This document shows, one piece after another, positions 26,461-35,613 of a stretch of DNA of 63,172 nucleotides. Source of the DNA: an uncultured Planctomycetota bacterium (GTDB taxonomy: Bacteria > Planctomycetota > Phycisphaerae > Phycisphaerales > UBA5793). The position numbers and the translations under genes were made by a program. Each line of letters starts with the position of its first letter. The first letter of the stretch is position 1. The stretch spans positions 1 to 63,172 of the forward strand of contig CAADHA010000060.1 of the NCBI GenBank assembly GCA_900696685.1, given 5' to 3'. Below the pieces are notes generated by a model. That model ran no database searches, was not told the origin of the DNA, and worked only from the letters and a program-made list of their open reading frames with translations.

Positions 26461-28901
26461 GCTTTGGCTCCCACCAGTTCTGCGGGTTGCTCCGCCGGTC
26501 GGCGCGCCGGCGGGACGTATTCCCCCCGGTCAAGTTGCGCCTGGATGAGTCGCTTGCGGCGGCGGATGAGAGCGGGCTTGATGTAGAAGGCCCAGGGCAC
26601 GCCCAGGCCCATCAGGATGCCGCCGAGCGCAATGATGTAAATGCCGGGATTGTTCCCCACGCCGAGCACCGTGTAGCGCTGGTTGACCGGATCCCACCCC
26701 GCCTGGCTGAACTTATACTGTTCCGGAACGATCCGCGCGCCCAGCCACGCGAGACTGTTGGCGATCACATTGCGATCCCGATTCCATTCGAACGGCCGGC
26801 GGTAGATATAGGGCCGGTTGAGGCGCGTCACGTGCACCTCACCCTCGCGATCCTCAGGTCCGCGGAAGATCTGCACCGTCGAGGCGTAGTCGCGAGGCGT
26901 GTCGGTGCCGGCGTAGGGGATCATCTCGAACTGGCGCAGCGTCAGCGCGATGCCCGGCAGCGTGCGGCGCAGGCGGCCGAAGGCCAGGCCGAGCGTGCCG
27001 ATCTCGGGAAGATCGAGCCGCTCGATGCGCTGGAACTCGTAGTCGGCATCGAGGTACTGGTTGAAAGGCAGCCAGCGATGATGCGTCTCCGTCGTGCCGT
27101 TGGCGCGGCGGACGCGCACTTCGACGTCGAGGAAGGCATGGAAGAACGTGCCGCGCGCGCTGCGGTCCTGCTCGGCCGCAGGGACGCTGCGGACATCGAA
27201 GCGCCGCGTCGTGCGCGGCCAGAAGTCGAGGAACTCGAATCGCATGGTGGCGCCCTCGAGTTCGCCGACGATCGAGTCGCCCGCCGACACCGCGAACTCC
27301 TTCACCTCGCCGCCGGGCACGCGCTGAACTACGCGGAACTCCCCCACCGCCGGATCGTCCTGCACCACCCACAGACACGTCTCAGACGCGTCCAGATACA
27401 CGATGTCGATGGCGGGGTCGGGCGGCACACGCCGCGGCGGCTGGCCCGAAGCGCCCGGCAGGAAGTCCTGCGTCAACTCCGGGTACTGGTGAAGCACGCT
27501 GCGATTGAACGTGCGCCCGTCGGGCGCTGTGATCGTGAGATTGGCGCGCGAGGAGGAAGCGCCGCGATACCCCGTTGAGACGAGGGCCAACCCTTCCTGA
27601 GCCGCCTGCACCTGGTCAACCTTGACTCTCCAGCCCGTCTCGCCGATGGCGAGGTCTGTCCCCGTCTTCACGACGTGCACGCGGTCGCCCGCGACGCCCG
27701 CGACGCCCGCGACGCGGACGATGAGGGCGTGATCGCCCGGCTCGGGAAACGCGCGGGCCAGGTCTGCAACGCGCTGCGGCGCAGGGCGCACCAGATGCTC
27801 CATCGTCAGCCCAGGCAGGTGCGCAGCGCCCGACGCGCGATCGCCCGCCATGCCCCCGATCAGCCGGGTCTGCCAGTCCACGCTGCGCCCATCCGCCGCC
27901 GCCACTTCCAGGCGCACAGTAATGGATGGATTGGGCTCGACCCCGCCGTCCACCCAGGAAGGTTCGCGCACTCCGTAGGGAATCACGCCCGCTACGCTGA
28001 TCTCAAGCGAAGAGGGGAAGAGGTCGCGGAAATGCGCGTGGCCGTGCAGCGCGGCCTCGGGGGCATAAGGCGTGCCCGCGGGGGCGTCGTTGTAACGCGG
28101 CAGTCCCTTGAGCGGATGAACGTACAGCCGCCCGTCACCTTCCCTCCAGGCATAGACGGCGGGGACGACGGCGTCGTAGTAGACGTTCTTGGGCGGGCTG
28201 TTGCGCACGAGGCGGATGTCCCCCTCGACCTTGCCGCGCTCGTAGAAGATGCTGCCCAGCGAGATCAGTACGATGCCCGTATGGACCGTCAGCACGCCGA
28301 TGTTGACGAAGATGAACTCGATGCGCCGCACCGTGGCGGTGACCATGTTGAGGACGAAGAGAACCAGCACGAGTTTGAGCGGCCACCATGCGTAGAACTC
28401 GACTTCCGTCATCTCCCACGAGGGCAATTGGCGCAGCAACGTGCCACGGTATTGCTCGACGAATCCCGCGAAGAAGCGCACGCCTGTCGCGGGCCGGTTG
28501 AGCGCCGCAACTGCCGGCTCATAACGGATCACGGGCCAGACGCCCCACAGCCACAGCCGCCAGCCCGCGAGGATGATCGCAAGGCCCGCGATGAAGCGCA
28601 GCGCGAAGACCCACTCGCGGCTGAGCCGCCCGCTGATCGCCTTGCCGAGCACCCACTGCGTGCTCAGCAGCAAGGCCAGAACGACGGCGAGAAGGGTCGC
28701 CAGTTGAAAAAGTTTGGTCGGAATCATGGCCCACAGGCCGATGGGGATGCTCGCCAGCGCGCCGTACGCCGCGACGGTCGTCAGGAGCACCACCGCAAGC
28801 GTGATGGAGCTGAAGGCGGTAAGCACCCAGCGCACGGGCGCGAGGGGGCCGGTGAGGTGCTCCTGGTCCCACGCCTTGACTCGCCGCCACTTCGCACTCA
28901 T
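26457..28901 (-). CDS. resB: ResB/Ccs1-like cytochrome c biogenesis protein
   Basis: An 814-residue membrane protein, partner of CcsA. Membrane segments lie at about 24-50, 60-85, 98-118 and 175-215, followed by a large extracytoplasmic domain of about 550 residues and a final span near 765-785 (NPGIYIIALGGILMGLGVPW), with a basic cytoplasmic tail. This is the ResB layout: haem-channel spans, big soluble loop, last helix. ATG 28901 is chosen because the frame upstream to 29468 is low-quality Arg/Ser/Pro-rich sequence. A short Val-Ala-Gly repeat (VAGVAGVAGD) comes from a 9-bp tandem repeat in the gene. Stop and next start overlap, so ccsA is translationally coupled. Confidence 0.85.
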   Translation of the reverse strand: MSAKWRRVKAWDQEHLTGPLAPVRWVLTAFSSITLAVVLLTTVAAYGALASIPIGLWAMIPTKLFQLATLLAVVLALLLSTQWVLGKAISGRLSREWVFALRFIAGLAIILAGWRLWLWGVWPVIRYEPAVAALNRPATGVRFFAGFVEQYRGTLLRQLPSWEMTEVEFYAWWPLKLVLVLFVLNMVTATVRRIEFIFVNIGVLTVHTGIVLISLGSIFYERGKVEGDIRLVRNSPPKNVYYDAVVPAVYAWREGDGRLYVHPLKGLPRYNDAPAGTPYAPEAALHGHAHFRDLFPSSLEISVAGVIPYGVREPSWVDGGVEPNPSITVRLEVAAADGRSVDWQTRLIGGMAGDRASGAAHLPGLTMEHLVRPAPQRVADLARAFPEPGDHALIVRVAGVAGVAGDRVHVVKTGTDLAIGETGWRVKVDQVQAAQEGLALVSTGYRGASSSRANLTITAPDGRTFNRSVLHQYPELTQDFLPGASGQPPRRVPPDPAIDIVYLDASETCLWVVQDDPAVGEFRVVQRVPGGEVKEFAVSAGDSIVGELEGATMRFEFLDFWPRTTRRFDVRSVPAAEQDRSARGTFFHAFLDVEVRVRRANGTTETHHRWLPFNQYLDADYEFQRIERLDLPEIGTLGLAFGRLRRTLPGIALTLRQFEMIPYAGTDTPRDYASTVQIFRGPEDREGEVHVTRLNRPYIYRRPFEWNRDRNVIANSLAWLGARIVPEQYKFSQAGWDPVNQRYTVLGVGNNPGIYIIALGGILMGLGVPWAFYIKPALIRRRKRLIQAQLDRGEYVPPARRPAEQPAELVGAKA
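27687..27713. repeat. 9-bp tandem repeat inside resB
   Basis: Three exact units of GCCCGCGAC plus partial units on both sides. On the coding strand they give the VAGVAGVAG segment in the extracytoplasmic domain. The period is a multiple of three, so copy changes keep the frame. Confidence 0.8.
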
Positions 28902-29702
28902 GCCCGCGCTCCACAGCACCCGCCGCGCCGGGGCGGATCGTTCCCAACTATAGAGCGCCGGTCCGCATCCCCACCGGGATTCGGGGCGAGTTGAGGGATT
29001 GACCCCAGCGTCGGGGATCGTCGCGTGCGAGTCGGGTGATGATCGTGGCGCTGATGTCGGGTTCGACGCGGCGGCCGCGCACCCGGGGAGGCAGGCGCGT
29101 GAGACCGCCGCCAACGTTGGTGAGACCGGCGAATTGCGATTCAGCCGGGCGACGGTTGGCCGGCCGCGCGCATGGATTGCGAGGGCTTGTTCATCCGCTG
29201 AATCGTTGCGACTCGATGTTCGCTGTGCTTGATCGTCTGGCCGAGTTTCCTGGCGTTCTTGAATCGCCGCGATGTCACGAACACGCGGCGGCTTCACGCC
29301 GAGCCGCTTTCGCTTCTCGCACGCCCGGCACACGGGTCGATCATGCGCCACCGACCAGAGAGACACGCGAACAATGCGCGAGGTTGGACGAGTGAATCGG
29401 CCCGCCCGCCCGGTCCGACTGATTCCCGTGAGACGACCCGCCGGAATGCTCCACAATCCGCGCTCCATTCCGACGGCGCCTCAGTGAGCAGGGGACTCAC
29501 CATCATGACGCGAAACTCGGAAGGCGCAAGTGCTCATCGCAACAAGCGCATGAAGCCCTGCGCGGGAATGACGGCGAAGCCGCGTTCGCTCCGGAGTCCG
29601 AGCGCCGGTCCGACGGCTGCCCATGGGAGCGCCATGATCTTCGACCACACCCCACCCGATGCGAAAGCGCATGGGGAGCCGCGCTGCGCGCTAAGGTTGA
29701 TT
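28902..29702. other. 801-bp gap with possible decayed small gene on the minus strand
   Basis: No convincing intact gene. On the minus strand two neighbouring frames look coding: 29284 to 29144 (47 codons from a GTG, reading VFVTSRRFKNARKLGQTIKH and stopping at 29141), and 29124 to 28948 in another frame (about 58 codons, containing RRVEPDISATIITRLARDD and stopping at TAG 28948-28950). Both have mostly G/C third positions. A frameshifted small gene is possible, but I do not recognise a family. The rest, about 29290-29700, holds only Arg/Pro-rich spurious frames and a Shine-Dalgarno sequence (taagg) for the gene at 29703. A TATAGT sequence at about 28948-28953 on the minus strand could be a -10 box for resB. 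Confidence 0.3.
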
Positions 29703-30602
29703 ATGGACAGCGCCGCGAACTTTGCGGACGCCGGCGCAGTGATCGACCTGCTCGATCGCGCGGGGCGTGCGCTGCGCGACTCGCCCCTGCTCCGCGGCTG
29801 CGCCATCCGCCTGCCGCGCCGCGGCCGGCTTCTGGCCACGGGCGATCTGCATGACAACCCCTTCCACCTTGACCGCATCCTGCGCCTCGCCCGCCTTGAC
29901 GAATCGCCCGACCATCACGTCGATCTCCACGAGTTGATCCACGGAGAGAACCTCATCAACGGCATGGATTTCAGCCACCGCATGATTCTCCGGGCAGCCG
30001 ACCTCATTGTGCGATTTCCCCACCAGGTTCATCCGCTCCTCGCCAACCACGAGTTGTCGCAGATGACCGGCCGGGGCGTAAGCAAGGGAGCGGGCGACTC
30101 CGTCCGCCTCTTCAGCGACGCCGTCGAGTTTGTGTTTGGCGAGCGTGCCGGCGAGGTCAGCAGTTCGATCAACCAATTCCTGCGGTCGTGGCCACTGGCG
30201 ATCATCACCGACTCGGGAATTCTTTGCGCCCACAGCCTGCCTGCGGAGTACGCGATAGACCGCTTCGACGTCGGCGTGTTCGACCGGGTACTGACGGAGG
30301 CGGATTATCAGCCGCGGACCGGCTCGGCGTACCTCCTGGTCTGGGGCAGGGGACTCAGCGGCGCCTACCTCGACCGTCTGGCGGGAGTCCTCAACGTCAA
30401 GGCCTTCTGCCTGGGGCACGAGCATGCCGAGACCGGCTGGCGGTCTCTCGGGACACGGGGGATCATCCTCAACAGCGATCATGAGCGGGCCGCCGTGCTG
30501 CCCATCGACCTCACGGCCGATCCGAGGCCGGAGGAGTGGGCGCGGGTGGTCCAGCCGCTCTCCGGCGTCGGGGGCGCCGAGTTCCCCATGGGGACGGGAT
30601 AG
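29703..30602 (+). CDS. Calcineurin-like phosphoesterase-type protein
   Basis: A 299-residue protein with a metallophosphoesterase-like pattern. RRGRLLATGDLHDNPFHLD resembles the metal-binding GDxH motif, VHPLLANHELSQMTG corresponds to GNHE with Ala in place of Gly, and AFCLGHEHAETGW matches the late GHxH motif. LCAHSLPAEYAID matches the usual GHxP-like His. The usual GDxxDRG second motif is replaced by DLHELIHGENLINGMD, so activity may be altered. Substrate unknown. ATG 29703 sits seven bases after a TAAGG Shine-Dalgarno sequence; longer frames upstream are low-quality. Confidence 0.7.
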   Translation: MDSAANFADAGAVIDLLDRAGRALRDSPLLRGCAIRLPRRGRLLATGDLHDNPFHLDRILRLARLDESPDHHVDLHELIHGENLINGMDFSHRMILRAADLIVRFPHQVHPLLANHELSQMTGRGVSKGAGDSVRLFSDAVEFVFGERAGEVSSSINQFLRSWPLAIITDSGILCAHSLPAEYAIDRFDVGVFDRVLTEADYQPRTGSAYLLVWGRGLSGAYLDRLAGVLNVKAFCLGHEHAETGWRSLGTRGIILNSDHERAAVLPIDLTADPRPEEWARVVQPLSGVGGAEFPMGTG

Positions 30603-30801
30603 GGAAGGTGCGGGAGTTTTGCCGCGCCATCCGCGAATTATGGATGAATCCGTCCCGCTCGCCGGTTGTAGAAGAACCCCGGAGTCCTGCTGCACGCGTG
30701 CGGCAGGGCAGCGTCCAGGGGCTTGTGGGTTTATGCCCGGCTGCCGCGAGGCCGGTACGTCTCCCAACTGAACAACGGCAACAGAGCGAGGAGGTTCCGT
30801 G

Positions 30802-33201
30802 ATGATTCGTCGATTCGCCTCCACATTGATTCTTGCAGGAGGTCTGGCGGCACTGGCAGCGACTGCCGGCCCGGCCGGCGCGCAGGACCAGGGCAAGGCC
30901 CATGCCCAGGTCCGCTATGACGGGCACAAGGTCGTTCGCGCCAACATCAGGAACGCACGCGAACTGCGCATCATGGAAACCCTCAGCCCGGATTGCTGGT
31001 CACACGGCTCAGGCATCGGCAAGGTAGACTACCGCATCCCTCCCGATGCGCTCGATGCGCTCGCCCAGTCCGGCGTCGAGTACGAGGTGCTCATCGAAGA
31101 CGTGCAGGTGCTCATTGACCGGGAGAAGCAGCCGGGTCAGCCGGCGGGCTGGTACGACACCTACCACACGCTCGCCGAGATCGAGCAGTATGTTCAGGGT
31201 CTGGCGAACGCGTATCCGAATCTCGCGCAGACCTTCGTGGTGGGCAACACGCTCGAAGGTCGTCCGATCCGCGGCATCCGCATCTCCGGCGCCGGCGGAC
31301 CCAACGGCAAACCCGACTTCGTGATTCACGGCGGCATTCACGCCCGCGAGTGGATCACGACCATGGCCATGCCCTACCTCATCGAGACGCTGCTCACTTC
31401 TTACGGGCATGATCCGCTTCTCACCCGCCTCGTGGACCGGGTCAACTTCCACGTGGTCTCCGTCATGAACGTGGACGGGTTCCTCTACACCCAGACCGAC
31501 CGCATGTGGCGCAAGAACCGGCGCAACAACGGCAATGGAACCTTCGGCGTCGATCTCAACCGCAACTACGGCACGGGCTGGGGCGGCGAGGGATCGAGCG
31601 GCAACACGAGCAGTGAGACCTACCGCGGCACCGCTCCTTTTTCGGAGCCGGAGTCGCAGGTCATGCGCGACTGGCAACTCTCGTTGCCCAACTTCGCCGG
31701 GTTCATCGACGTCCACTCCTATTCGCAACTGATTCTCCAGCCCTACGGCTACACCAGCCAACTCCCGCCCGATCACGCCACGTTCGAGATGATCGGCGCC
31801 AACATGGAAGCGGCGATGGAGGCGCTCTATGGGCAGCAATACGTGCACGGCCCGACCTATTCCACGATCTACCCCGCCTCCGGCGTGACCCTTGACTGGG
31901 CCTACGTCGAGGGCGGCGCCTGGGGCATGAGTTTCGAGTTGCGCGACCAGGGCCAGTTCGGCTTCCTTCTTCCCCCTGACCAGATCATCCCCGCGTCGCA
32001 GGAGTGTTTCGTCGGCTGCATGGAACTGGCCAAGTTCCTCGCGACCCGCCTGACCATCACTTTCCCCAACGGATTGCCGACAACCGTCGATCCCAATACC
32101 TCCGCCACGATCGACGTGGAGATCCGCGGAGTGAACGGCGGGGTCTACCAGTCGGGAACGGGCAAGGTCTACGCACGCGTGGGTCAGTCCGGTCCGTTCG
32201 TATCGTCCAACATGCAGCCTCTGGGCAACAACCTCTTCCGCGCTGCGCTCCCGGCTGCACCCTGCGGGCAGGTTGTCCAGTTCTACTTCGAGGCCTACTC
32301 GACGGACAACACCCAGCACACTTCCCCCATCGGCGCGCCCGACGACTTCTACGAAGCCGAATCGGTGTTCATCGACATTGTCTTCGCCGACAACTTCGAG
32401 ACTGATCAGGGCTGGACCGTCCAGAACGAGAATGTCACCGACGGCGCGTGGGAGCGCGGCGTCCCGGTCGGCGGCGGCGCCCGTGAGGATCCGCCGACTG
32501 ACTTCGACGGTTCGGGACGCTGCTTCCTCACTGGCAACCGCAGCGGGAACTCCGACCTGGACGGCGGACCGACGCGGCTCATCTCGCCGACCTTCGACCT
32601 CAGCGGCGGAGACGCGACCGTCTCCTACGCGCGCTGGTTCCGCAGCGTCAACGGAGTCGTCGACCGCTTCACCGTTCAGATCTCCAATGACAACGGCAAC
32701 ACCTGGACGACGGTCGAGGACATTCCCAACCAGGCGGCACAGTGGTTCGTCAATGAGTTCCGCGTGAGCACCTTCGTCACGCCGACGGCCACGATGAGAA
32801 TCCGCTTCAACGCCGTGGACAATCCCAACGACTCGGTCGTCGAGGCGGGCGTGGATGCGGTGCTCGTGGCACGCCGGGGCTGCGAGGGCGGCATGACCCT
32901 GGCCGTCGGCACACTCCGCGGCGGACAGAACGGGCAGTTTGACGTGACCAGCGCGAACCCGAACCAGTTGACTTATCTGGCCTACAGCCTGCGGGGACTG
33001 GGTAGCACCTATGTTCCCGGCCTCAACGTAACGCTTGACATCCGCAACCCCGTCCAGGCCGGCAATGCACGTCGCGCCGACGGCAGCGGCAACGTCTCGT
33101 GGACGCTTCCGATCCCGCCCAATTCCTCGGGACGGACGGTCTGGTTCCAGGCGGCTCAGTTCGAAAACAAGAGCAACGTCGTCGAGACGACGATTCAGTA
33201 G
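30802..33201 (+). CDS. Secreted M14 zinc carboxypeptidase with beta-rich C-terminal domains
   Basis: A 799-residue exported protein. The signal peptide covers residues 1-27 (cleavage near AGAQDQ), followed by a propeptide-like region to about 100. The M14 domain (about 110-415) has all key residues: zinc ligands in HGGIHAREWI and FIDVHSYSQ, substrate-binding Arg-Asn in DLNRNYGTGW, Tyr in the YVEGGAWG region and the general-base Glu in GMSFELRDQG. Then come an Ig-like domain, a jelly-roll-like segment (NFETDQGWTVQNENVTDGAW onward) and a C-terminal module beginning GCEGGMTLAV and ending SNVVETTIQ. ATG 30802 lies seven bases after GAGGAGG. A strong terminator follows. Confidence 0.92.
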   Translation: MIRRFASTLILAGGLAALAATAGPAGAQDQGKAHAQVRYDGHKVVRANIRNARELRIMETLSPDCWSHGSGIGKVDYRIPPDALDALAQSGVEYEVLIEDVQVLIDREKQPGQPAGWYDTYHTLAEIEQYVQGLANAYPNLAQTFVVGNTLEGRPIRGIRISGAGGPNGKPDFVIHGGIHAREWITTMAMPYLIETLLTSYGHDPLLTRLVDRVNFHVVSVMNVDGFLYTQTDRMWRKNRRNNGNGTFGVDLNRNYGTGWGGEGSSGNTSSETYRGTAPFSEPESQVMRDWQLSLPNFAGFIDVHSYSQLILQPYGYTSQLPPDHATFEMIGANMEAAMEALYGQQYVHGPTYSTIYPASGVTLDWAYVEGGAWGMSFELRDQGQFGFLLPPDQIIPASQECFVGCMELAKFLATRLTITFPNGLPTTVDPNTSATIDVEIRGVNGGVYQSGTGKVYARVGQSGPFVSSNMQPLGNNLFRAALPAAPCGQVVQFYFEAYSTDNTQHTSPIGAPDDFYEAESVFIDIVFADNFETDQGWTVQNENVTDGAWERGVPVGGGAREDPPTDFDGSGRCFLTGNRSGNSDLDGGPTRLISPTFDLSGGDATVSYARWFRSVNGVVDRFTVQISNDNGNTWTTVEDIPNQAAQWFVNEFRVSTFVTPTATMRIRFNAVDNPNDSVVEAGVDAVLVARRGCEGGMTLAVGTLRGGQNGQFDVTSANPNQLTYLAYSLRGLGSTYVPGLNVTLDIRNPVQAGNARRADGSGNVSWTLPIPPNSSGRTVWFQAAQFENKSNVVETTIQ

Positions 33202-33242
33202 GCTCGACCCGTCGGATCTGCGCCAACTCATGCATCACACGC

Positions 33243-33271
33243 GGCCCGGAGCATGCGCTCCGGGCCTTTTT
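33243..33271 (+). terminator. Rho-independent terminator after the M14 carboxypeptidase
   Basis: A perfect 10-bp stem GGCCCGGAGC / GCTCCGGGCC with loop ATGC, then TTTTT. The stop codon is about 40 bases upstream. Confidence 0.9.
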
Positions 33272-33309
33272 CATGCAGTTCAGGTTTGCGAAGCGGGCGG
33301 TTGACGCGT

Positions 33310-33846
33310 TCAGACCGCCTGGCGTGCCGCGCCGACCACCCACGCCGCCGTCGCCTTGCACGCCTGAACGAGGCGCTGGCCCGTGGACTTGATGAGCGCA
33401 TCATGGAGCGCGCCGTGATGCGTTCGGCCCACGACCACGACGTCCGCCCCGGTCTCCCGGGCCTGATAGGTCAGGACCTCGGCAATGGCGGCTCGCGTGA
33501 AACCGCCCTCCACGACGATGACGGTCAGCCGCTCTTCCGGCCATCGGCCACCGTCAAGATCACGGAAGATCTCCCGAACGCGAGCGGCTGCGACCTGCTT
33601 GTCTCGCGCGACTTGCTCGGCCGTTTCCGTCTGGAGGGCGGTGGGCAGTCCCGCTCCGTCCCACACCATCGAGGGATCAATGAACTCCATATGAGGCGGA
33701 ATCTTCTGCACCAGCACGTGGACGAGCGTCAGTCGCGGCCGATCGGGGCCGGGAAAGACGCGGAGGACGTGCGACACCGCAGCCCTCGCGGAGTCCGAAT
33801 CATCCACACCGATGAGCACCTTGAGCGACGCGAGCGAGTCTGCCAT
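33310..33846 (-). CDS. Universal stress protein (UspA family)
   Basis: A 178-residue single-domain Usp protein. The fold is clear from KVLIGVDDSDSARAAVSHVL at the start, LTLVHVLVQ after it, and the ATP-binding loop region ADVVVVGRTHHGALHDALIKST, where the usual Gly-x2-Gly-x9-Gly-Ser pattern is altered to GRTHHGA...KST. Nucleotide binding is therefore uncertain. The start has a Shine-Dalgarno sequence (cggagg). It is convergent with the carboxypeptidase and follows the thioesterase gene on the same strand, 68 bases apart. Confidence 0.85.
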   Translation of the reverse strand: MADSLASLKVLIGVDDSDSARAAVSHVLRVFPGPDRPRLTLVHVLVQKIPPHMEFIDPSMVWDGAGLPTALQTETAEQVARDKQVAAARVREIFRDLDGGRWPEERLTVIVVEGGFTRAAIAEVLTYQARETGADVVVVGRTHHGALHDALIKSTGQRLVQACKATAAWVVGAARQAV

Positions 33847-33914
33847 GCCGTGCCTCCGGGTCCAGCCGATGTATTGTGGGCGCGGCGTTGAGCCGGGACC
33901 ACCGTCGGCAGAGG

Positions 33915-34346
33915 CTAAAGTGCGTTCCGTTCGCCGGCGTCGGAGGAGTACAGAGTCCCGTCGGCATGGCCGCGAAGCAGCGGGGGAAGTTCAACGGCCC
34001 TGCCGTCGGCCGTCAGGCACGCCAGAGTCGTGGAACCGACGGCAAGGCGCTCGGCCTCGCGCCAAAGCGTGTACTCGTGCATGATCTTGACATGCCCCGC
34101 CTCGACGAGTCGCGTTTCGAGGCGCAGCAGATCGTCGTAGCGTGCCGGCCGGCGGTACGTGATCCTGATCTCGACGACGGCGAGTCGGATGCCTTCGCGC
34201 TCGAGGTCGGCGTAGGACACGCCGTCGCTGCGCAGAAGTTCCGTGCGCCCCATCTCGAACCACGCCGCGTACGCGGTGTGGTGCGCCACGTTCATCGGAT
34301 CGCACTCGCCGTAACGCACGCGGAAGTTGATCTCGCCCGATCGCAT
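33915..34346 (-). CDS. Acyl-CoA thioesterase, YbgC/4HBT hotdog family
   Basis: A 143-residue hotdog-fold thioesterase. The active-site region NFRVRYGECDPMNVAHHTAY matches the family pattern (Tyr, Asp, then His-x-x-Tyr), with the catalytic Asp in ECDPMN. The following helix (AAWFEMGRTELLRS) and the strand VEIRITYRRPARYDDLLRLE are typical. Substrate in this family ranges from short-chain to aromatic acyl-CoA and cannot be read here. It starts three bases after the stop of the upstream secreted alpha/alpha-barrel gene, so they are probably cotranscribed. Confidence 0.85.
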   Translation of the reverse strand: MRSGEINFRVRYGECDPMNVAHHTAYAAWFEMGRTELLRSDGVSYADLEREGIRLAVVEIRITYRRPARYDDLLRLETRLVEAGHVKIMHEYTLWREAERLAVGSTTLACLTADGRAVELPPLLRGHADGTLYSSDAGERNAL

Positions 34347-34349
34347 CTG

Positions 34350-35567
34350 TCAGTTTATCGCATGCTGGAGTGCGAGCAGGGCATAGGCGGTGACGAGCAC
34401 GGTGTCGCCCTCCATCCAGCGGTCGGCCTCATTGACGAAGCTGCCGTCGGGCCGCTGGAGAGACGCGATCTTCGCGATGAGGTCGTTGGCCCATCGGCGC
34501 GGCTCGCCGGGCAGGCCGTCGGCGCGAAGCGGCGTGATCGTCTCCTCACCCCAGGCGTCGAGGGCGCGGCTCATCGTGACGAGGTAGTAGTAGTAGCCCT
34601 GCATGCCCAGGCCGGGATTCTCGTCGAGCGTGTAGTGCCTCCGCAGCCAGTCATGCGCGGCCACGACGCGCGGATCGTCGCGCGTCAGGCCGGCGTAGAG
34701 GTAACTCTTGAAGCCGGCGTACGTCATCGAGCCGTAGCACCGCAGGCGCGAGACGACGGTTCCGTCATCGAGCGACTCGTCGATCATTCCGGCCTTTGAC
34801 TCGCCGTGGCCGATGTGCTCCATGTCGGGGCTGGTGGCGTAGATGAACCCGCCCTGGCTCGATGCGGCGGCGTAGGGCATGTCGCTGACGCGATCGAGCA
34901 TCTGCGTGCGCTGAAGAAAGACCAGCGCGCGCTGAAAGGCGGGATCGGAGGAGTCAAGCCCGCTGTCGTGCATGCCCTGGAGCATGAAGGCGAGGTTGGA
35001 GTTGTCGGGCCGGCTGCCCGAGCCGTAGCCCGCACCGCCGTAGAAGGCGTGGGACGCCATGACCTCGCGCCCGGCGGGATCGAGTTGCCCGTCCCACTGG
35101 ATCGATCGCAGGTAGTCCCGCGCCGGCCGGATCGCGTTCTGCACATCGGGCCGCTTGACGCGGGCGAGAGCGCTGAGCGCCAGCGCTGTGTTGTAGTTCG
35201 GCAGGATGCGATCGTAGATGCCGCCGTCGCTCTGCCTGTGTGAGAGGAGATACTCGACGCCGCGCGCGACGGCGGGGTCGGCGTCGTCGATCGTCGGCTC
35301 CATGAGCAGGCCGTTGAGGACCAGCGCCGTGATGCCGGGCAGGTGCGGCCGGCCCTGCTCGGCTGGAATCGACCACCCGCCCGTCACTTCGTCCTGCTGA
35401 GTCCGGAGGTAAGCGATGGCTCGGTCGATCGTCCGGCGCGCAAGTTGGAGGTGCTCATCGTCGATCGGCCCGCCCGGCTGGCCCGCGACCGAACCCCTGG
35501 ACGACAGGGCGATCGTCAGAGTGGCGAGCAGCGCCAATGGTGAGCATGCAAAGCAAGTATGAGACAT
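34350..35567 (-). CDS. Secreted squalene-cyclase/prenyltransferase-fold protein
   Basis: A 405-residue exported protein. A signal peptide (MSHTCFACSPLALLATLTIA, cleavage near SVAGQP) precedes repeated helical pairs with the QW-like pattern: AIAYLRTQQDEVTGGWS, GVEYLLSHRQSDGGIYD, IASLQRPDGSFVN. This predicts an alpha/alpha-6 barrel as in squalene-hopene cyclase and terpene cyclases. The DxDD catalytic motif of cyclases is not apparent, so an enzyme role is doubtful; many Planctomycetes encode such secreted proteins with unknown function. ATG 35567 follows AAGGAG. It sits between the membrane-protein genes and the thioesterase gene. Confidence 0.8.
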   Translation of the reverse strand: MSHTCFACSPLALLATLTIALSSRGSVAGQPGGPIDDEHLQLARRTIDRAIAYLRTQQDEVTGGWSIPAEQGRPHLPGITALVLNGLLMEPTIDDADPAVARGVEYLLSHRQSDGGIYDRILPNYNTALALSALARVKRPDVQNAIRPARDYLRSIQWDGQLDPAGREVMASHAFYGGAGYGSGSRPDNSNLAFMLQGMHDSGLDSSDPAFQRALVFLQRTQMLDRVSDMPYAAASSQGGFIYATSPDMEHIGHGESKAGMIDESLDDGTVVSRLRCYGSMTYAGFKSYLYAGLTRDDPRVVAAHDWLRRHYTLDENPGLGMQGYYYYLVTMSRALDAWGEETITPLRADGLPGEPRRWANDLIAKIASLQRPDGSFVNEADRWMEGDTVLVTAYALLALQHAIN

Positions 35568-35613
35568 GTCCTGCTCCTTGATGGATAATATCGCCGCAGC
35601 CGACCGGCAAGGC

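Noticed and set aside
28902-29468. N-terminal extension of the resB frame
   Set aside because: The frame is open to 29468 but reads Arg/Ser/Pro-rich low-quality sequence; the conserved part begins at ATG 28901.
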